39,675 nucleotides of DNA, taken from assembly GCA_944327195.1 (NCBI GenBank), contig CALVGV010000022.1:1-39675 (forward strand). Direction: 5' to 3'. Position numbers and translations under genes: made by a program. Positions 24,863-34,441 of the stretch are shown in pieces. The DNA is from an uncultured Limosilactobacillus sp. (GTDB taxonomy: Bacteria > Bacillota > Bacilli > Lactobacillales > Lactobacillaceae). Positions within the stretch are counted from its first letter, which is position 1, and each line of letters starts with the position of its first letter. The notes below the pieces were generated by a model. It was not told the DNA's origin, searched no databases, and was given only the letters and a program-made list of their open reading frames with translations.

Positions 24863-27655
24863 ATGCGCGTAAAGGATACGCTGAACCTGGGTAAGACCAA
24901 GTTCCCGATGCGGGGGAAGCTTCCCCAAACCGAGGGCCAACGAGAACAGCTCTGGGAAGAAAACAAGGTTTATCAGCAACGACAAAAATTGAATGAGGGC
25001 AAGCCAACCTTTGTCCTCCACGATGGTCCCCCGTACGCCAACGGGAACATCCACGTTGGCCACGCAATGAACAAGATTTCCAAGGACTTCATCGTCCGCT
25101 ACAAGTCGATGACCGGCTACCGCGCCCCGTACGTTCCCGGCTGGGATACCCACGGGTTGCCGATTGAACACCAACTGACCAAGTCCGGTTACGACCGCAA
25201 GCAGATGTCGACCAGTGAGTTCCGTGACCTCTGCCGCGACTACGCCCTCGAACAGGTCAAGAAGCAAATGGCCGGCTTCAAGCGCCTCGGGGTGAGCGGC
25301 GACTGGGACCACCCGTACCTGACCCTCCACAAGGAGTTTGAGGCCGCCCAGATCAAGGTCTTCGGCGCCTTTGCCGAGAAGGGCCTTCTCTACCAGGCCA
25401 AGAAGCCGGTTTACTGGTCCTGGTCGTCGGAATCGGCCCTGGCCGAAGCCGAGGTTGAGTACCACGACGTCGTAGCCAAGACGGCCTTCTTCGCCGAACA
25501 GGTCAAGGACGGCAAGGGGATCCTTGATCAAGACACCTACCTGGTAGTTTGGACGACCACCCCGTGGACGGTGCCCGCTTCCGAGGCGGTGGCAATCAAC
25601 GCCGACTACGAGTACGTGGTGGTTAAGCCGGCCAACGACGACCGCAAGTTTGTGGTTGCCGGCAGCCTCTTGGCCAAGCTGACCGAGAGGCTCGGTTGGG
25701 AGGACGTCACCACCGTCAAGGTCCTCAAGGGCAAGGAGCTGGAAGGGGTCACCACCCAGCACCCGTACCTCGACCGCGAATTGCTGGTCGGCCTGGGCGA
25801 CTACGTTACCGACGACACCGGGACCGGCCTGGTTCACACCGCCCCGGGTTACGGGGACGACGACTACCGCTTCGGCCTCAAGTACAAGCTGCCGGTTTTT
25901 GCCCCGATCGATGACCAGGGGAAGCTGACCAAGGAGGCCGGCGAGGGCTTCGAAGGGGTCTTCTACCAAAAGGCCGACGACATCTCGCTCGAAAAGCTGG
26001 AAGCGGCCGGTGCATTGCTCCTGCAAGAACCGCTCAAGCACTCCTACCCGTTTGACTGGCGGACCAAGCAGCCGATCATCTTCCGCGCCACCGACCAGTG
26101 GTTCGTTTCGATCGACAAGATGCGCGACCAAATCCTGGCGGCTGTCGACGAGGTCAAGTACAAGCCGGACTGGGGGAAGGTTCGCCTCCACAATATGCTC
26201 CGCGACCGGGGCGACTGGGTGATCTCCCGCCAACGGGTCTGGGGGGTTCCGCTGCCGATCTTCTACGCCGAAGACGGCACGCCGATCATGACCAAGGAAA
26301 CGATCGACCACGTCTCCGACCTCTTCCGCGAGTATGGCTCCAACGTCTGGTTCGAACGCGAGGCCAAGGACTTGCTGCCGGAGGGCTTCACCAGTGAACA
26401 CTCGCCAAACGGCAAGTTCACCAAGGAAACCGACATCATGGACGTCTGGTTCGACTCCGGGTCCTCCCACCAGGGGGTCCTGGCCGAACGCGACTACCTG
26501 ACCTACCCGGCCGACCTCTACCTCGAAGGGTCCGACCAGTACCGCGGGTGGTTCAACTCGAGCCTGATTACCAGCGTGGTTGTCTCCGGCCACGCCCCGT
26601 ACAAGCAGATCCTCTCGCAAGGCTTCACCCTTGACAAGAAGGGCAACAAGATGTCCAAGTCGCTGGGGAACGTGATCGACCCGGCCAAGGTGGTTGACCA
26701 AATGGGGGCCGAAATCATCCGCCTCTGGGTAATGTCGGCCGACACCTCTGCCGACGTTCGCGTTTCGATGGGGACCTTCCAACAAATCTCCGAGGCCTAC
26801 CGGAAGCTGCGCAACACCTTCCGCTTCCTTCTGGCCAACACCAGCGACTTCAAGAAGGACGAACTGGTGGCCTTCGAAGACCGGCAAGCAGTTGATCAGT
26901 ACATGACGGTCAACTTCAACCACTTCCTGGCGGCCATGCGCAAGGACCTCGACCAGTTCGACTTCCTGACCGCCTACAAGCGGCTGATCAACTTCGTCAA
27001 CAACGACCTGTCGGCCTTCTACATGAACGTGGCCAAGGACGTGCTCTACATCGAACCGGCCACGAGTGCGGTCCGTAAGTCGATGCAGTCGGTCTTCTAC
27101 GAGATCCTGGTAACGATGGTCAAGCTGTTGACGCCGTTCCTGCCGCACACGACCGAGGAAGTCTGGGAATACATGGACGAACCGGAAGACTTCGTTCAAC
27201 TGACCGACATCCCGGACGCCAAGCACTTCGCCGGTGAAGACGAGCTGCTGGCCAAGTGGACCGACTTCATGGAGGTCCGCTCCCACGCCTTAAAGGCGCT
27301 GGAGGAGGCCCGCAACGCCAAGCTGATCGGGAAGTCCCTGGAAGCCCAGGCCACCCTCTACCTGACGCCGAGCCAGCTCGACCTGGTTAAGGGCCTGCAA
27401 AGCGACCCGGCCCTCCTGCTGGGGGTTTCCAAGCTGACCTTGGCGGCGGCCGACCAGGCATCGGAAGCGGCCGAAAGCTTCAGCGACGGCAGCGCCGTGC
27501 TGGTTGAAAAGGCGGCCGGGGCGGTCTGTGACCGTTGCCGGATGACCAAGGAGGACGTCGGCAGCGACGCCGCCTACCCGCAACTGTGCGCCCGCTGTGC
27601 CAAGGTGGTCCGCGAAAACTTCCCGGAGACGGTCGAAACCGGCCTCGAGAAGTAG
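24863..27655 (+). CDS. ileS: Isoleucine--tRNA ligase
   Basis: The enzyme charges tRNA-Ile and edits valine. The 930-aa class I synthetase has the HIGH motif as GNIHVGH near residue 60. The editing domain contains [20 protein letters not shown] is intact ([10 protein letters not shown] near residue 595), followed by the anticodon-binding domain. A C-terminal zinc site has CDRC and CARC. The start follows AAGGAGG. Expression is controlled by the upstream T-box. This placement after divIVA is the standard end of the cluster in lactobacilli. Confidence 0.97.
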   Translation: MRVKDTLNLGKTKFPMRGKLPQTEGQREQLWEENKVYQQRQKLNEGKPTFVLHDGPPYANGNIHVGHAMNKISKDFIVRYKSMTGYRAPYVPGWDTHGLPIEHQLTKSGYDRKQMSTSEFRDLCRDYALEQVKKQMAGFKRLGVSGDWDHPYLTLHKEFEAAQIKVFGAFAEKGLLYQAKKPVYWSWSSESALAEAEVEYHDVVAKTAFFAEQVKDGKGILDQDTYLVVWTTTPWTVPASEAVAINADYEYVVVKPANDDRKFVVAGSLLAKLTERLGWEDVTTVKVLKGKELEGVTTQHPYLDRELLVGLGDYVTDDTGTGLVHTAPGYGDDDYRFGLKYKLPVFAPIDDQGKLTKEAGEGFEGVFYQKADDISLEKLEAAGALLLQEPLKHSYPFDWRTKQPIIFRATDQWFVSIDKMRDQILAAVDEVKYKPDWGKVRLHNMLRDRGDWVISRQRVWGVPLPIFYAEDGTPIMTKETIDHVSDLFREYGSNVWFEREAKDLLPEGFTSEHSPNGKFTKETDIMDVWFDSGSSHQGVLAERDYLTYPADLYLEGSDQYRGWFNSSLITSVVVSGHAPYKQILSQGFTLDKKGNKMSKSLGNVIDPAKVVDQMGAEIIRLWVMSADTSADVRVSMGTFQQISEAYRKLRNTFRFLLANTSDFKKDELVAFEDRQAVDQYMTVNFNHFLAAMRKDLDQFDFLTAYKRLINFVNNDLSAFYMNVAKDVLYIEPATSAVRKSMQSVFYEILVTMVKLLTPFLPHTTEEVWEYMDEPEDFVQLTDIPDAKHFAGEDELLAKWTDFMEVRSHALKALEEARNAKLIGKSLEAQATLYLTPSQLDLVKGLQSDPALLLGVSKLTLAAADQASEAAESFSDGSAVLVEKAAGAVCDRCRMTKEDVGSDAAYPQLCARCAKVVRENFPETVETGLEK

Positions 27656-27698
27656 TTTTTCCGGCGGTTTTTGCCGGAATGGTGTAAAATGGAAAAGC

Positions 27699-27733
27699 AA
27701 AAAGGCTGAGCATTATCCTCAGCCTTTTCTTTT
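27699..27733 (+). terminator. Terminator after ileS
   Basis: AAAAAGGCTGAG (27699-27710) pairs with CTCAGCCTTTT (27718-27728), and TCTTTT follows. A smaller hairpin CCGGC/GCCGG (27661-27676) lies closer to the stop codon but has no T-run. Confidence 0.9.
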
Positions 27734-27739
27734 ATCCTG

Positions 27740-27757
27740 GTGGGGGATGGCCCCCAC
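27740..27757 (+). promoter_or_regulatory. Stable hairpin just upstream of the cold-shock-domain gene
   Basis: GTGGGGG (27740-27746) and CCCCCAC (27751-27757) pair perfectly around the loop ATGG. No T-run follows, so it is not a terminator. It lies about 10 bases before the SD AAAAGGGGG of the next gene and would be in its leader if transcription starts upstream. Confidence 0.45.
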
Positions 27758-27780
27758 GCTAATTAAAAGGGGGAATTCAC

Positions 27781-27990
27781 GTGCTGGGCACGGTAAAATC
27801 GTTTGATCGCGCCAAGGGCTGGGGCTTCATCACGGTTCCGGATGAGGGCGACGTCTTTGTGCACACCCAGGCCATCGCGGCCCCGAGCCGCCCCTTGATG
27901 GCCCCGGGGGCGACGGTGGAATTGGTAATGGTGATGGGGGCCCGCGGTTGGCAGGCCGCCCACGTTAAGGTAAAGGCGGTGCAAGAATGA
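27781..27990 (+). CDS. Cold-shock-domain protein, divergent CspA-like
   Basis: The 69-aa product is a single OB-fold cold-shock domain. It begins LGTVKSFDRAKGWGFITV, containing the RNP1-like KGWGFI, and has RNP2-like DVFVHTQAI. It is more divergent than housekeeping CspA: GFGFI is replaced by GWGFI and the second half is unusual. The GTG start has AAAGGGGG seven bases upstream. The stop overlaps the start of the Nudix gene (ATGATG). Nucleic-acid binding is expected; cold induction is not shown. It heads an operon of metabolic genes, which is an odd setting for a cold-shock protein. Confidence 0.82.
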   Translation: MLGTVKSFDRAKGWGFITVPDEGDVFVHTQAIAAPSRPLMAPGATVELVMVMGARGWQAAHVKVKAVQE

Positions 27991-28544
27991 TGGAATTTGA
28001 AGAAAAGGTTCAAGCCACTAAGCCGGTCTTTTCCGGCCACCTGATCGACGTCGAGGTCCAAACGGTTGTCACCCCCAAGGGGCAGGAAGCCACCCGCGAG
28101 GTCGTTCACCACGCCCCGGCGGTTGCCCTCTTAATGGTTGACGATGACGACCGGGCGATCCTGATGAAGCAGTGGCGGGCGCCGATCAAGAAGGTGACCC
28201 TCGAGGTGCCGGCCGGCAAGGTCGACCCGCGCGACGGCGGCGACCCGCAGAAGGCGGCGATCCGTGAGATGAACGAGGAAACCCGCCTCCAGGCCGCCCA
28301 CCTAAAGAAAATCAACGCCGCCTACACCTCGGTCGGCTTTTGCGACGAGTACATGACCACCTACTACGCCACCGGCCTGACCCCGGTAACGACCGCCCTG
28401 CCGCAGGACGCCGACGAGGAACTGGCGATGGTCAAGGTCACCAAGGATGAGGCCAAGGCGATGATCGAGAGTGGTGAGATCGAGGACCAAAAGACGGTCA
28501 GCGCCCTCTACTACTGGTTTGCCCAGGACGTGACCCATGGATAA
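27987..28544 (+). CDS. ADP-ribose pyrophosphatase (NudF-type Nudix hydrolase)
   Basis: The family hydrolyses ADP-ribose to AMP and ribose 5-phosphate. The 185-aa protein has the NudF layout with an N-terminal dimerising beta sheet. The Nudix box is PAGKVDPRDGGDPQKAAIRE followed by MNEET: the core REMNEET is intact, while the usual early Glu is replaced by Asp and there is a short insertion. AYTSVGFCDEYMTTYYA matches the loop after the box. Two adjacent ATG codons (27987, 27990) overlap the upstream stop. Substrate is inferred. Confidence 0.87.
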   Translation: MMEFEEKVQATKPVFSGHLIDVEVQTVVTPKGQEATREVVHHAPAVALLMVDDDDRAILMKQWRAPIKKVTLEVPAGKVDPRDGGDPQKAAIREMNEETRLQAAHLKKINAAYTSVGFCDEYMTTYYATGLTPVTTALPQDADEELAMVKVTKDEAKAMIESGEIEDQKTVSALYYWFAQDVTHG

Positions 28545-28794
28545 GGAGCCACTGACCCGGCGGGAGTACCAGGCCCGCCAGCGCCACGAACAGGAGCAAC
28601 CGGCATCGGCCGCCCCAACCAGTGATGCCCCAACGGCGGGCGAGCGGCCGACCCGCGAGGAGAGCCTCCGCCTTACCAAGGCCAAGCTGGAGGCCGAGCG
28701 GACCGCCAACTTAAAGCACCGCTTGAACCTGGTCATCCTTGGCCTGGTCGTGGCGATCGTGCTCGTGTACCTGGTACTGTTCTTTGTTGGATAG
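28537..28794 (+). CDS. Small C-terminally anchored membrane protein of unknown function
   Basis: I do not recognise a named family. The 85-aa product is hydrophilic and rich in Arg, Glu, Gln, Pro and Ala for about 62 residues (with TRREYQARQRHEQEQ and EESLRLTKAKLEAERTAN). One membrane helix follows at the very end (LVILGLVVAIVLVYLVLFFVG). The likely topology is cytoplasmic N-terminus and tail anchor. It overlaps the Nudix gene by eight bases and is followed 13 bases later by mtnN, so it is clearly part of this operon. Confidence 0.78.
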   Translation: MDKEPLTRREYQARQRHEQEQPASAAPTSDAPTAGERPTREESLRLTKAKLEAERTANLKHRLNLVILGLVVAIVLVYLVLFFVG

Positions 28795-28807
28795 GAGGAA
28801 AATTGAA

Positions 28808-29515
28808 ATGAAGTTCGGAATTATTTGCGCCATGCCCGAGGAGATCAAGGAGCTGATTGCCAAGCTGGCCGATGAAAAGGTGACCGCGTGCGGCGGTAAG
28901 GACTACCACGCCGGCACCCTGAGCGGCCAGGAGGTCGTCTTGGTTGAGTCGGGGATCGGCAAGGTCGAGGCGGCGCTGACCGCCGAGCATTTGATCGTCG
29001 ACTTCGGCGCCGACGTGGTGATCAACTCCGGTTCGGCCGGTGGGATCGGGGCCGGACTGAAGGTTGGCGACGTGGTGGTTTCGACCGCCACCGCCTACCA
29101 CGATGCCGACGTGACCGCCTTTGGCTACGACTACGGTCAGCTGCCGGGGCAACCGGCTCGCTTCGCCGCCTCGGAGAAGTGGGGCCAGGCGATTGCCGAG
29201 GCCGGCCAGCAAACCGGCCTGACGATCAAGCGCGGCCTGATCGTCAGCGGTGACCAGTTCGTCGCCAGCCAGGAGCAAATCGCCAAGATCAAGGAGCACT
29301 TCCCGGACGTCCTCTCCGCCGAAATGGAGGGGGCCGCCGTCGGCCAGGTGACCACCGACCACCAGGTACCCTACGTGGTCGTGCGGGCGATGTCCGACAC
29401 CGGCGACGAGGAGGCCAGCCAGTCCTTTGACGACTTCATCATCGACGCCGGCCGTCGCTCCGCCGCCATGCTCCTGCAACTGTTTGCCGACTTGAAGGAG
29501 GGGAAGGACGCCTAA
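28808..29515 (+). CDS. mtnN: 5'-methylthioadenosine/S-adenosylhomocysteine nucleosidase
   Basis: The enzyme cleaves adenine from methylthioadenosine and S-adenosylhomocysteine, recycling products of SAM use; it also supplies the AI-2 pathway. MKFGIICAMPEEIKEL carries the catalytic Glu12. The phosphorylase-fold glycine segment reads NSGSAGGIG. The substrate-binding block is SAEMEGAAVGQV. The catalytic Asp lies in MSDTGDEEA. GGAGG stands ahead of the ATG at 28808; the longer open frame is inside the preceding gene. The 235-aa length is normal. The stop overlaps the iscS start by one base. Confidence 0.95.
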   Translation: MKFGIICAMPEEIKELIAKLADEKVTACGGKDYHAGTLSGQEVVLVESGIGKVEAALTAEHLIVDFGADVVINSGSAGGIGAGLKVGDVVVSTATAYHDADVTAFGYDYGQLPGQPARFAASEKWGQAIAEAGQQTGLTIKRGLIVSGDQFVASQEQIAKIKEHFPDVLSAEMEGAAVGQVTTDHQVPYVVVRAMSDTGDEEASQSFDDFIIDAGRRSAAMLLQLFADLKEGKDA

Positions 29516-30669
29516 TGGCTGAGATTTACCTTGATAACGCCGCCACCACGCCGATGATCCAGCCGGTGATTGACACTTTGGTGGAAAACCTCCAGCAAAA
29601 CTGGGGGAACGCCTCGACCGGCTACGGCTACGGCCGGGCCGCCAAGCGGGTGCTGGAAGATTCCCGCCACCTGATTGCCCAGAGCATCAAGGCCAAGGAC
29701 GACGAGATCGTCTTCACCAGCGGCGGGACCGAGAGCGACAACACGGCGATCATCCAGACCGCCTTTGCCCGCCAGAAGCTGGGCAAGCACATCATCACCA
29801 CCGCAATCGAGCACGAGGCGGTCCTCAAGCCGATGCACTTTCTCGAGCAGCACGGCTTTACTGTGACCTACCTGCCGGTTGACGAGGAGGGCCAGATCAG
29901 CTTGGCCGACTTCGACGCCGCCCTCGACGACGAGACGATCCTGGTCTCGATCATGATGGGCAACAACGAGGTCGGCTCCCACCTGCCGATCAAGGAGATT
30001 GGCGAGCGGCTGGTTGACCACCAGGCCTGGTTCCACACCGACGCCGTCCAGGCCTTCGGGCTTTTGCCAATCGACGTCGATGACCTCCACGTCGACCTGC
30101 TGTCGACCTCGGCCCACAAGCTGAACGGCCCCAAGCAGCTCGGCTTCCTCTACCGCCGCCGCGGGGTGAACTTCGAGAGCTACCTCAAGGGGGGCGACCA
30201 GGAAACCAAGCGGCGCGCCGGGACCGAGAACGTGCCGGCGATTGCCGCCTTCGCCAAGGCGGTCGCCATCGACGGGGAAGCGGAGAAGGCCGAGCGCCAG
30301 AAGCGCTACTACGGCTTCAAGCAGCAGATCGTTGCCGGCCTGAAGGCGGCCGGGATCGACTTCGCCGTCAACGGCAGCCTCGACCCGGACAACCTCAACC
30401 ACGTCCTCAACCTGTGGATCAAGGGGGTCTCGACCTACGTCTTGCAGACCAACCTCGATTTGGCCGGGATCGCCGTTTCCGGCGGCTCGGCCTGCACGGC
30501 GGGGAGCCTAACCCCGTCCCACGTGCTGACGGCGATGTACGGTGAGGATTCGCCGCGGATTACCGAGTCGATCCGGGTAAGCTTCGGCGCCCTCAACACG
30601 GCAGCAGAAATCGACCAGTTTGTGGCAACCCTGGTCAAGATCGTCAAGCGGCTGAAGGAGGAAGACTAG
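29515..30669 (+). CDS. Cysteine desulfurase (IscS/NifS family)
   Basis: This PLP enzyme removes sulfur from cysteine and passes it on as persulfide. IYLDNAATTPM is the N-terminal signature. The PLP lysine is Lys202 in STSAHKLNGPK, and the catalytic cysteine is Cys327 in GGSACTAGSL. Length 384 aa fits. In lactobacilli this gene, the DUF1831 gene and mnmA are usually adjacent, and the enzyme is thought to feed MnmA in making 2-thiouridine in tRNA. Here a pair of structured repeats separates them from mnmA. Confidence 0.94.
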   Translation: MAEIYLDNAATTPMIQPVIDTLVENLQQNWGNASTGYGYGRAAKRVLEDSRHLIAQSIKAKDDEIVFTSGGTESDNTAIIQTAFARQKLGKHIITTAIEHEAVLKPMHFLEQHGFTVTYLPVDEEGQISLADFDAALDDETILVSIMMGNNEVGSHLPIKEIGERLVDHQAWFHTDAVQAFGLLPIDVDDLHVDLLSTSAHKLNGPKQLGFLYRRRGVNFESYLKGGDQETKRRAGTENVPAIAAFAKAVAIDGEAEKAERQKRYYGFKQQIVAGLKAAGIDFAVNGSLDPDNLNHVLNLWIKGVSTYVLQTNLDLAGIAVSGGSACTAGSLTPSHVLTAMYGEDSPRITESIRVSFGALNTAAEIDQFVATLVKIVKRLKEED

Positions 30670-31017
30670 ATGGAATTTCAAACGACCGGCCAGGTGCAGG
30701 GCGACAAGGACCGCTACCAACTGAGCCCAAACATCAAGCCCTACCCGCTGATGGACCTCGGCTTTGAGAAGACCAAGCGTGGCAACTACAAGTATGCCGG
30801 TTCGCTCGACCGGACCAACCCCTTCAAGCCGGCGGCCCGGCTGAAGATCGTGGTGGCCGGCGACTTGTCCGGCTTCAAGATCGAGACGGTCAACGCCAGC
30901 GGTGACCGCAAGCTCAACATTTTCACCAGCCCCCGCAAGGACGAGTTCGTCCTCCAGTACCACTTCATCCTCGACGAGATGGTGAAGCGCGAGATCTTCG
31001 TGAAGGTTGAAGGCTAA
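30670..31017 (+). CDS. DUF1831 family protein
   Basis: The 115-aa product begins MEFQTTGQVQGDKDRYQLSP and matches the DUF1831 proteins of lactobacilli, which are small alpha/beta proteins of unknown function. It starts on the base after the desulfurase stop, with AAGGAGG inside that gene. Conserved neighbourhood with the desulfurase and mnmA suggests a helper in sulfur transfer; this is inference. A terminator follows within 10 bases. Confidence 0.85.
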   Translation: MEFQTTGQVQGDKDRYQLSPNIKPYPLMDLGFEKTKRGNYKYAGSLDRTNPFKPAARLKIVVAGDLSGFKIETVNASGDRKLNIFTSPRKDEFVLQYHFILDEMVKREIFVKVEG

Positions 31018-31025
31018 GTAAGCAG

Positions 31026-31054
31026 AAGCAACGTCAAGGCGGCGTTGCTTTTTC
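31026..31054 (+). terminator. Terminator of the csp-nudF-mtnN-desulfurase operon
   Basis: AAGCAACG and CGTTGCTT form an 8-bp stem with loop TCAAGGCGG, followed by TTTT. It lies just after the DUF1831 stop. Confidence 0.8.
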
Positions 31055-31065
31055 GTTTGGGATGG

Positions 31066-31218
31066 GGCCTCCGCTCCGCGAAGTGGGCGGGACCGTGACG
31101 ATGGCGGGCCAAACTTTGAGCCCCTCCGGGTCTCAAAGTTTGGCCTTTCACTAGGCGGGAAACCCGCCAAGTGAAATTTCGCCATCTTGGCCCGCCCATT
31201 CGCTCCGCTCCGGCCCGG
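31066..31218 (+). repeat. Structured intergenic repeat, copy A
   Basis: The left end is GGCCTCCGCTCCGCGAA and the right end TTCGCTCCGCTCCGGCCC. The outer stem pairs GGGCGG (31085-31090) with CCGCCC (31192-31197), and the middle stem GATGGCG (31100-31106) with CGCCATC (31180-31186). Hairpin 1 pairs CCAAACTTTGAG (31109-31120) with CTCAAAGTTTGG (31132-31143). Hairpin 2 pairs TTTCACT and GGCGGG with CCCGCC and AGTGAAA (31146-31176). Overall this is a three-way junction. It is inverted relative to copy B. Confidence 0.85.
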
Positions 31219-31549
31219 CGTCTTTGAGCATCGCTAGCGACTGCTTGTGGCTTGGCACCAACCACTGGCGGAGCCATCACCAGTTTTCTTTACCAGAACG
31301 ATTAGTCTTTCCCCCTATTCTGGTAGCCACCCCACCTTCCCACCTAATTGCAGTGCACCGCTTGGCTACTAGGGGAAAACCAAGGTCCCTTACCACCATC
31401 GATCTCCCAATGTAATCAGTAATCTCATCGTACTCAATTGGGTAGCAGTCATTGTTACTAACCTTAGCTTCTGCCTTAAAGATGCCGTTCTGCGTCAGTG
31501 CAATCATCAGCTGCCTCTTCCGGTCACTATCTAGCCACGCCGATTGCTG
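31219..31549. other. Lower-GC segment enclosed by inverted repeats A and B
   Basis: This 331-base segment is visibly less GC-rich (about half G+C) than the genes around it. It contains only one candidate reading frame, on the minus strand, annotated separately. I see no transposase, no direct repeats at the edges and no clear promoter. Confidence 0.55.
31277..31507 (-). pseudogene. Orphan reading frame, possibly a gene remnant
   Basis: From the ATG the frame gives 76 aa: MIALTQNGIFKAEAKVSNND, then PIEYDEITDYIGRSMVVRDL. It stays open upstream of the ATG into the end of repeat B (…AWLDSDRKRQL), so it may be the tail of a longer protein whose start was lost. Its composition looks like protein and its codons are less GC-biased than those of its neighbours. 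The last 20 residues are low in similarity to any fold I know. No SD stands clearly ahead of the ATG. I cannot assign a family; an expressed small protein is possible but unproven. Confidence 0.35.
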
Positions 31550-31703
31550 CCGGGCCGGAGCGGAGCGAAAACGGGGGCCAAGATGGTGAAATTATTCTTG
31601 GCGATTTATCGCCTAGAACAAGGCCAAGCTTGAAGACCCGGGACGGGGCTTCAAGTTGTGCCCACCATCGTCACGGTCCCCCGCTTTTCGCGGAGCGGAG
31701 GCC
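31550..31703 (-). repeat. Structured intergenic repeat, copy B
   Basis: The outer stem pairs CGAAAACGGGGG with CCCCCGCTTTTCG and the middle stem GATGG with CCATC. Hairpin 2 is TTCTTGGCGAT/ATCGCCTAGAA and hairpin 1 is GCTTGAAG/CTTCAAG. End motifs match those of copy A in reverse complement. Hairpin 2 is the type found in copies D and E, and hairpin 1 the type in D. Copies A and B thus form a 640-bp inverted-repeat unit. Confidence 0.85.
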
Positions 31704-31722
31704 CTCCCACAGCCGTTTTTCC

Positions 31723-31752
31723 TTGTCTAGCCAAGCGCTTCTTTGCTACAAT
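31723..31752 (+). promoter_or_regulatory. Promoter of mnmA
   Basis: TTGTCT (31723-31728) and TACAAT (31747-31752) are separated by 18 bases, and TGC directly before the -10 extends it. It lies just outside repeat B and about 70 bases before the mnmA start. Confidence 0.7.
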
Positions 31753-31785
31753 GGTCGGTACTGGACATGCGACCTTCAATCGTAA

Positions 31786-32958
<1,173 letters not shown>

Positions 32959-33045
32959 AAAGGGTGAAAAGCCGAATTTTACCGGGAACATTAAGTTTTT
33001 TTCCGAATTTTCCCCGAAAGCTAGCCCGGCCCGGTGAATCTTTGC

Positions 33046-33051
33046 TATCAT
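33046..33051 (+). promoter_or_regulatory. Extended -10 promoter of the histidine phosphatase gene
   Basis: TGCTATCAT gives TATCAT with a TGn extension about 43 bases ahead of the start codon. No good -35 is seen. The 120-base gap after mnmA is otherwise AT-rich and contains CCGAATTTT twice. Confidence 0.45.
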
Positions 33052-33093
33052 AGACCTAGAAATTTTGGTAAAAGGATTTTTTAGGTGGACGTG

Positions 33094-33750
33094 ATGACGA
33101 AGATTTACTTTATCCGCCACGGCAAGACGGAGTGGAACAAGGAGTCGCGCTACCAGGGGGCCCACGGGGATTCCCCGCTCCTGGAAAGCAGCCTCCACGA
33201 AATTGATTTGCTGGCCAAGTCGCTGGCGGGGGTCGAATTTGCCCACGCCTACGTTTCCCCGCTCAAGCGGGCGCAAACGACGGCCAAGCGGCTCTTGGCG
33301 GACCTGGCAAGCCCGATCCCGCTAACGGTCGACGAGCGCTTGCGCGAGTTTGACCTCGGGAAGATGGAGGGGATGGAGTTTGCCGTGGTGGCCGAGAAGT
33401 GGCCCGAGATTCAGGAAAACTTCCACCGTCATCCCGACCGCTACGATGCGGACCTGGTTGGTGGCGAGAGTTTTCCGGCGGTGATTGCCCGCTTCAAGGA
33501 AGCGATCAACGAGTACGCCGCCGCCTACCCGGCCGCCAACCTGCTGGTCGTTTCCCACGGGGCGGCGCTCAACGCCGGGATTAACGGCCTCCTCGGCCTC
33601 CCCTTGGCCCATTTAAAGGACAAGGGCGGCCTCAGCAACACGTCAACCACAATCCTGGAAACGACCAACGGGCACGATTATTCGCTGGTGCAGTGGAATG
33701 AAACCGGCTACCTGCACAAGACCCACGTTGATCCAACGGATACCATTTAG
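33094..33750 (+). CDS. Histidine phosphatase family protein (phosphoglycerate mutase-like)
   Basis: The 218-aa product begins MTKIYFIRHGKTEWN, with the RHG motif carrying the phospho-accepting histidine near residue 9. It has YVSPLKRAQTTAKRLL, the acid LREFDLGKMEGM and the second histidine in VVSHGAALNAGI. AGGTGG lies five bases before the ATG at 33094; a GTG at 33085 overlaps the SD. Members are called GpmB-like but most are general phosphatases, so substrate is unknown. The TPR gene follows 13 bases later. Confidence 0.88.
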   Translation: MTKIYFIRHGKTEWNKESRYQGAHGDSPLLESSLHEIDLLAKSLAGVEFAHAYVSPLKRAQTTAKRLLADLASPIPLTVDERLREFDLGKMEGMEFAVVAEKWPEIQENFHRHPDRYDADLVGGESFPAVIARFKEAINEYAAAYPAANLLVVSHGAALNAGINGLLGLPLAHLKDKGGLSNTSTTILETTNGHDYSLVQWNETGYLHKTHVDPTDTI

Positions 33751-33763
33751 AGAGGTGGAACCA

Positions 33764-34441
33764 ATGACTGAAAAGGCAAAGAAGCAGACGGAAAAGCTCG
33801 TTCACCGCTTGGTGGAGGCGATCGACGCGGAGCCGGACAAGTTCAACAACTACTACGACCTTGGCTCCCTGCTGACGCGGCTGAAGGACTACCAGCAGGC
33901 CGAAGAACTCTTCATGAAGGCGCTGGGGATCTTTGAACCAAAGGGCGACCAGAAGGCGATCAACCTGCTCAAGTACGGGCTGGGGAACCTCTACTACTCG
34001 GTTGACCAGGTGGAAAAGGCGATCACCTACTACAACCAGATCGACGACCCGAAGATCAAGGCCGATGCCTACCTGATGCTGGCCCAGAGCTACATGAAGA
34101 AGAAGCAGTACAAGCAGGCGGTGGCCTACGGGCTGACGGCGCTGGAACTGCGGCCGAGTGATCCGGAAATTGCCCAGGTGCTGGGCGACTCCTGCCTGGC
34201 CCTCGGTGAATTTAAGCAAGCCAAGCAGTACTACGACCAGATCTTAAAGCGCCACCCGGGGCGGGCGGACACCCAGTTCAACCGCGGCCTGGTGGCAATG
34301 GCTTTGGGTGAACCGTACGAAAGCTTCTTGACCCAGGCCAAGCAGCTCGACCTCGACTACTACGAAAAGAGCGAGGCCAAGATTGCCGACATCGAGCACA
34401 CCCTGCAGCAGTTGGGCGGCAATGAAAAGGAAGACAAGTAA
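33764..34441 (+). CDS. Tetratricopeptide repeat protein
   Basis: The 225-aa protein is made almost entirely of TPR-type helical pairs, such as YYDLGSLLTRLKDYQQAEEL, AYLMLAQSYMKKKQYKQAVA and EIAQVLGDSCLALGEFKQAK. Such proteins are protein-interaction scaffolds; no enzymatic motif is seen. GAGAGGTGG stands five bases before the ATG at 33764. In many lactobacilli a TPR gene precedes recD2 directly. Here a small OB-fold gene lies between. The partner is unknown. Confidence 0.88.
   Translation: MTEKAKKQTEKLVHRLVEAIDAEPDKFNNYYDLGSLLTRLKDYQQAEELFMKALGIFEPKGDQKAINLLKYGLGNLYYSVDQVEKAITYYNQIDDPKIKADAYLMLAQSYMKKKQYKQAVAYGLTALELRPSDPEIAQVLGDSCLALGEFKQAKQYYDQILKRHPGRADTQFNRGLVAMALGEPYESFLTQAKQLDLDYYEKSEAKIADIEHTLQQLGGNEKEDK

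Noticed and set aside
24584-27286. A 900-codon open frame on the minus strand opposite ileS
   Set aside because: It is a shadow of the GC-rich ileS codons: it has no SD, its product is a compositionally odd Val/Gly/Leu-rich string, and the T-box, HIGH and KMSKS evidence fixes the plus strand. Similar long antisense frames opposite ftsZ-sepF (20621-22495) and pbp (12215-13996) were rejected for the same reason.
31219-31549. An insertion sequence between repeats A and B
   Set aside because: No transposase motif (DDE, HUH or serine recombinase) is visible in the 331 bases and no direct target duplication was found by eye. It can be at most a non-autonomous or remnant element.
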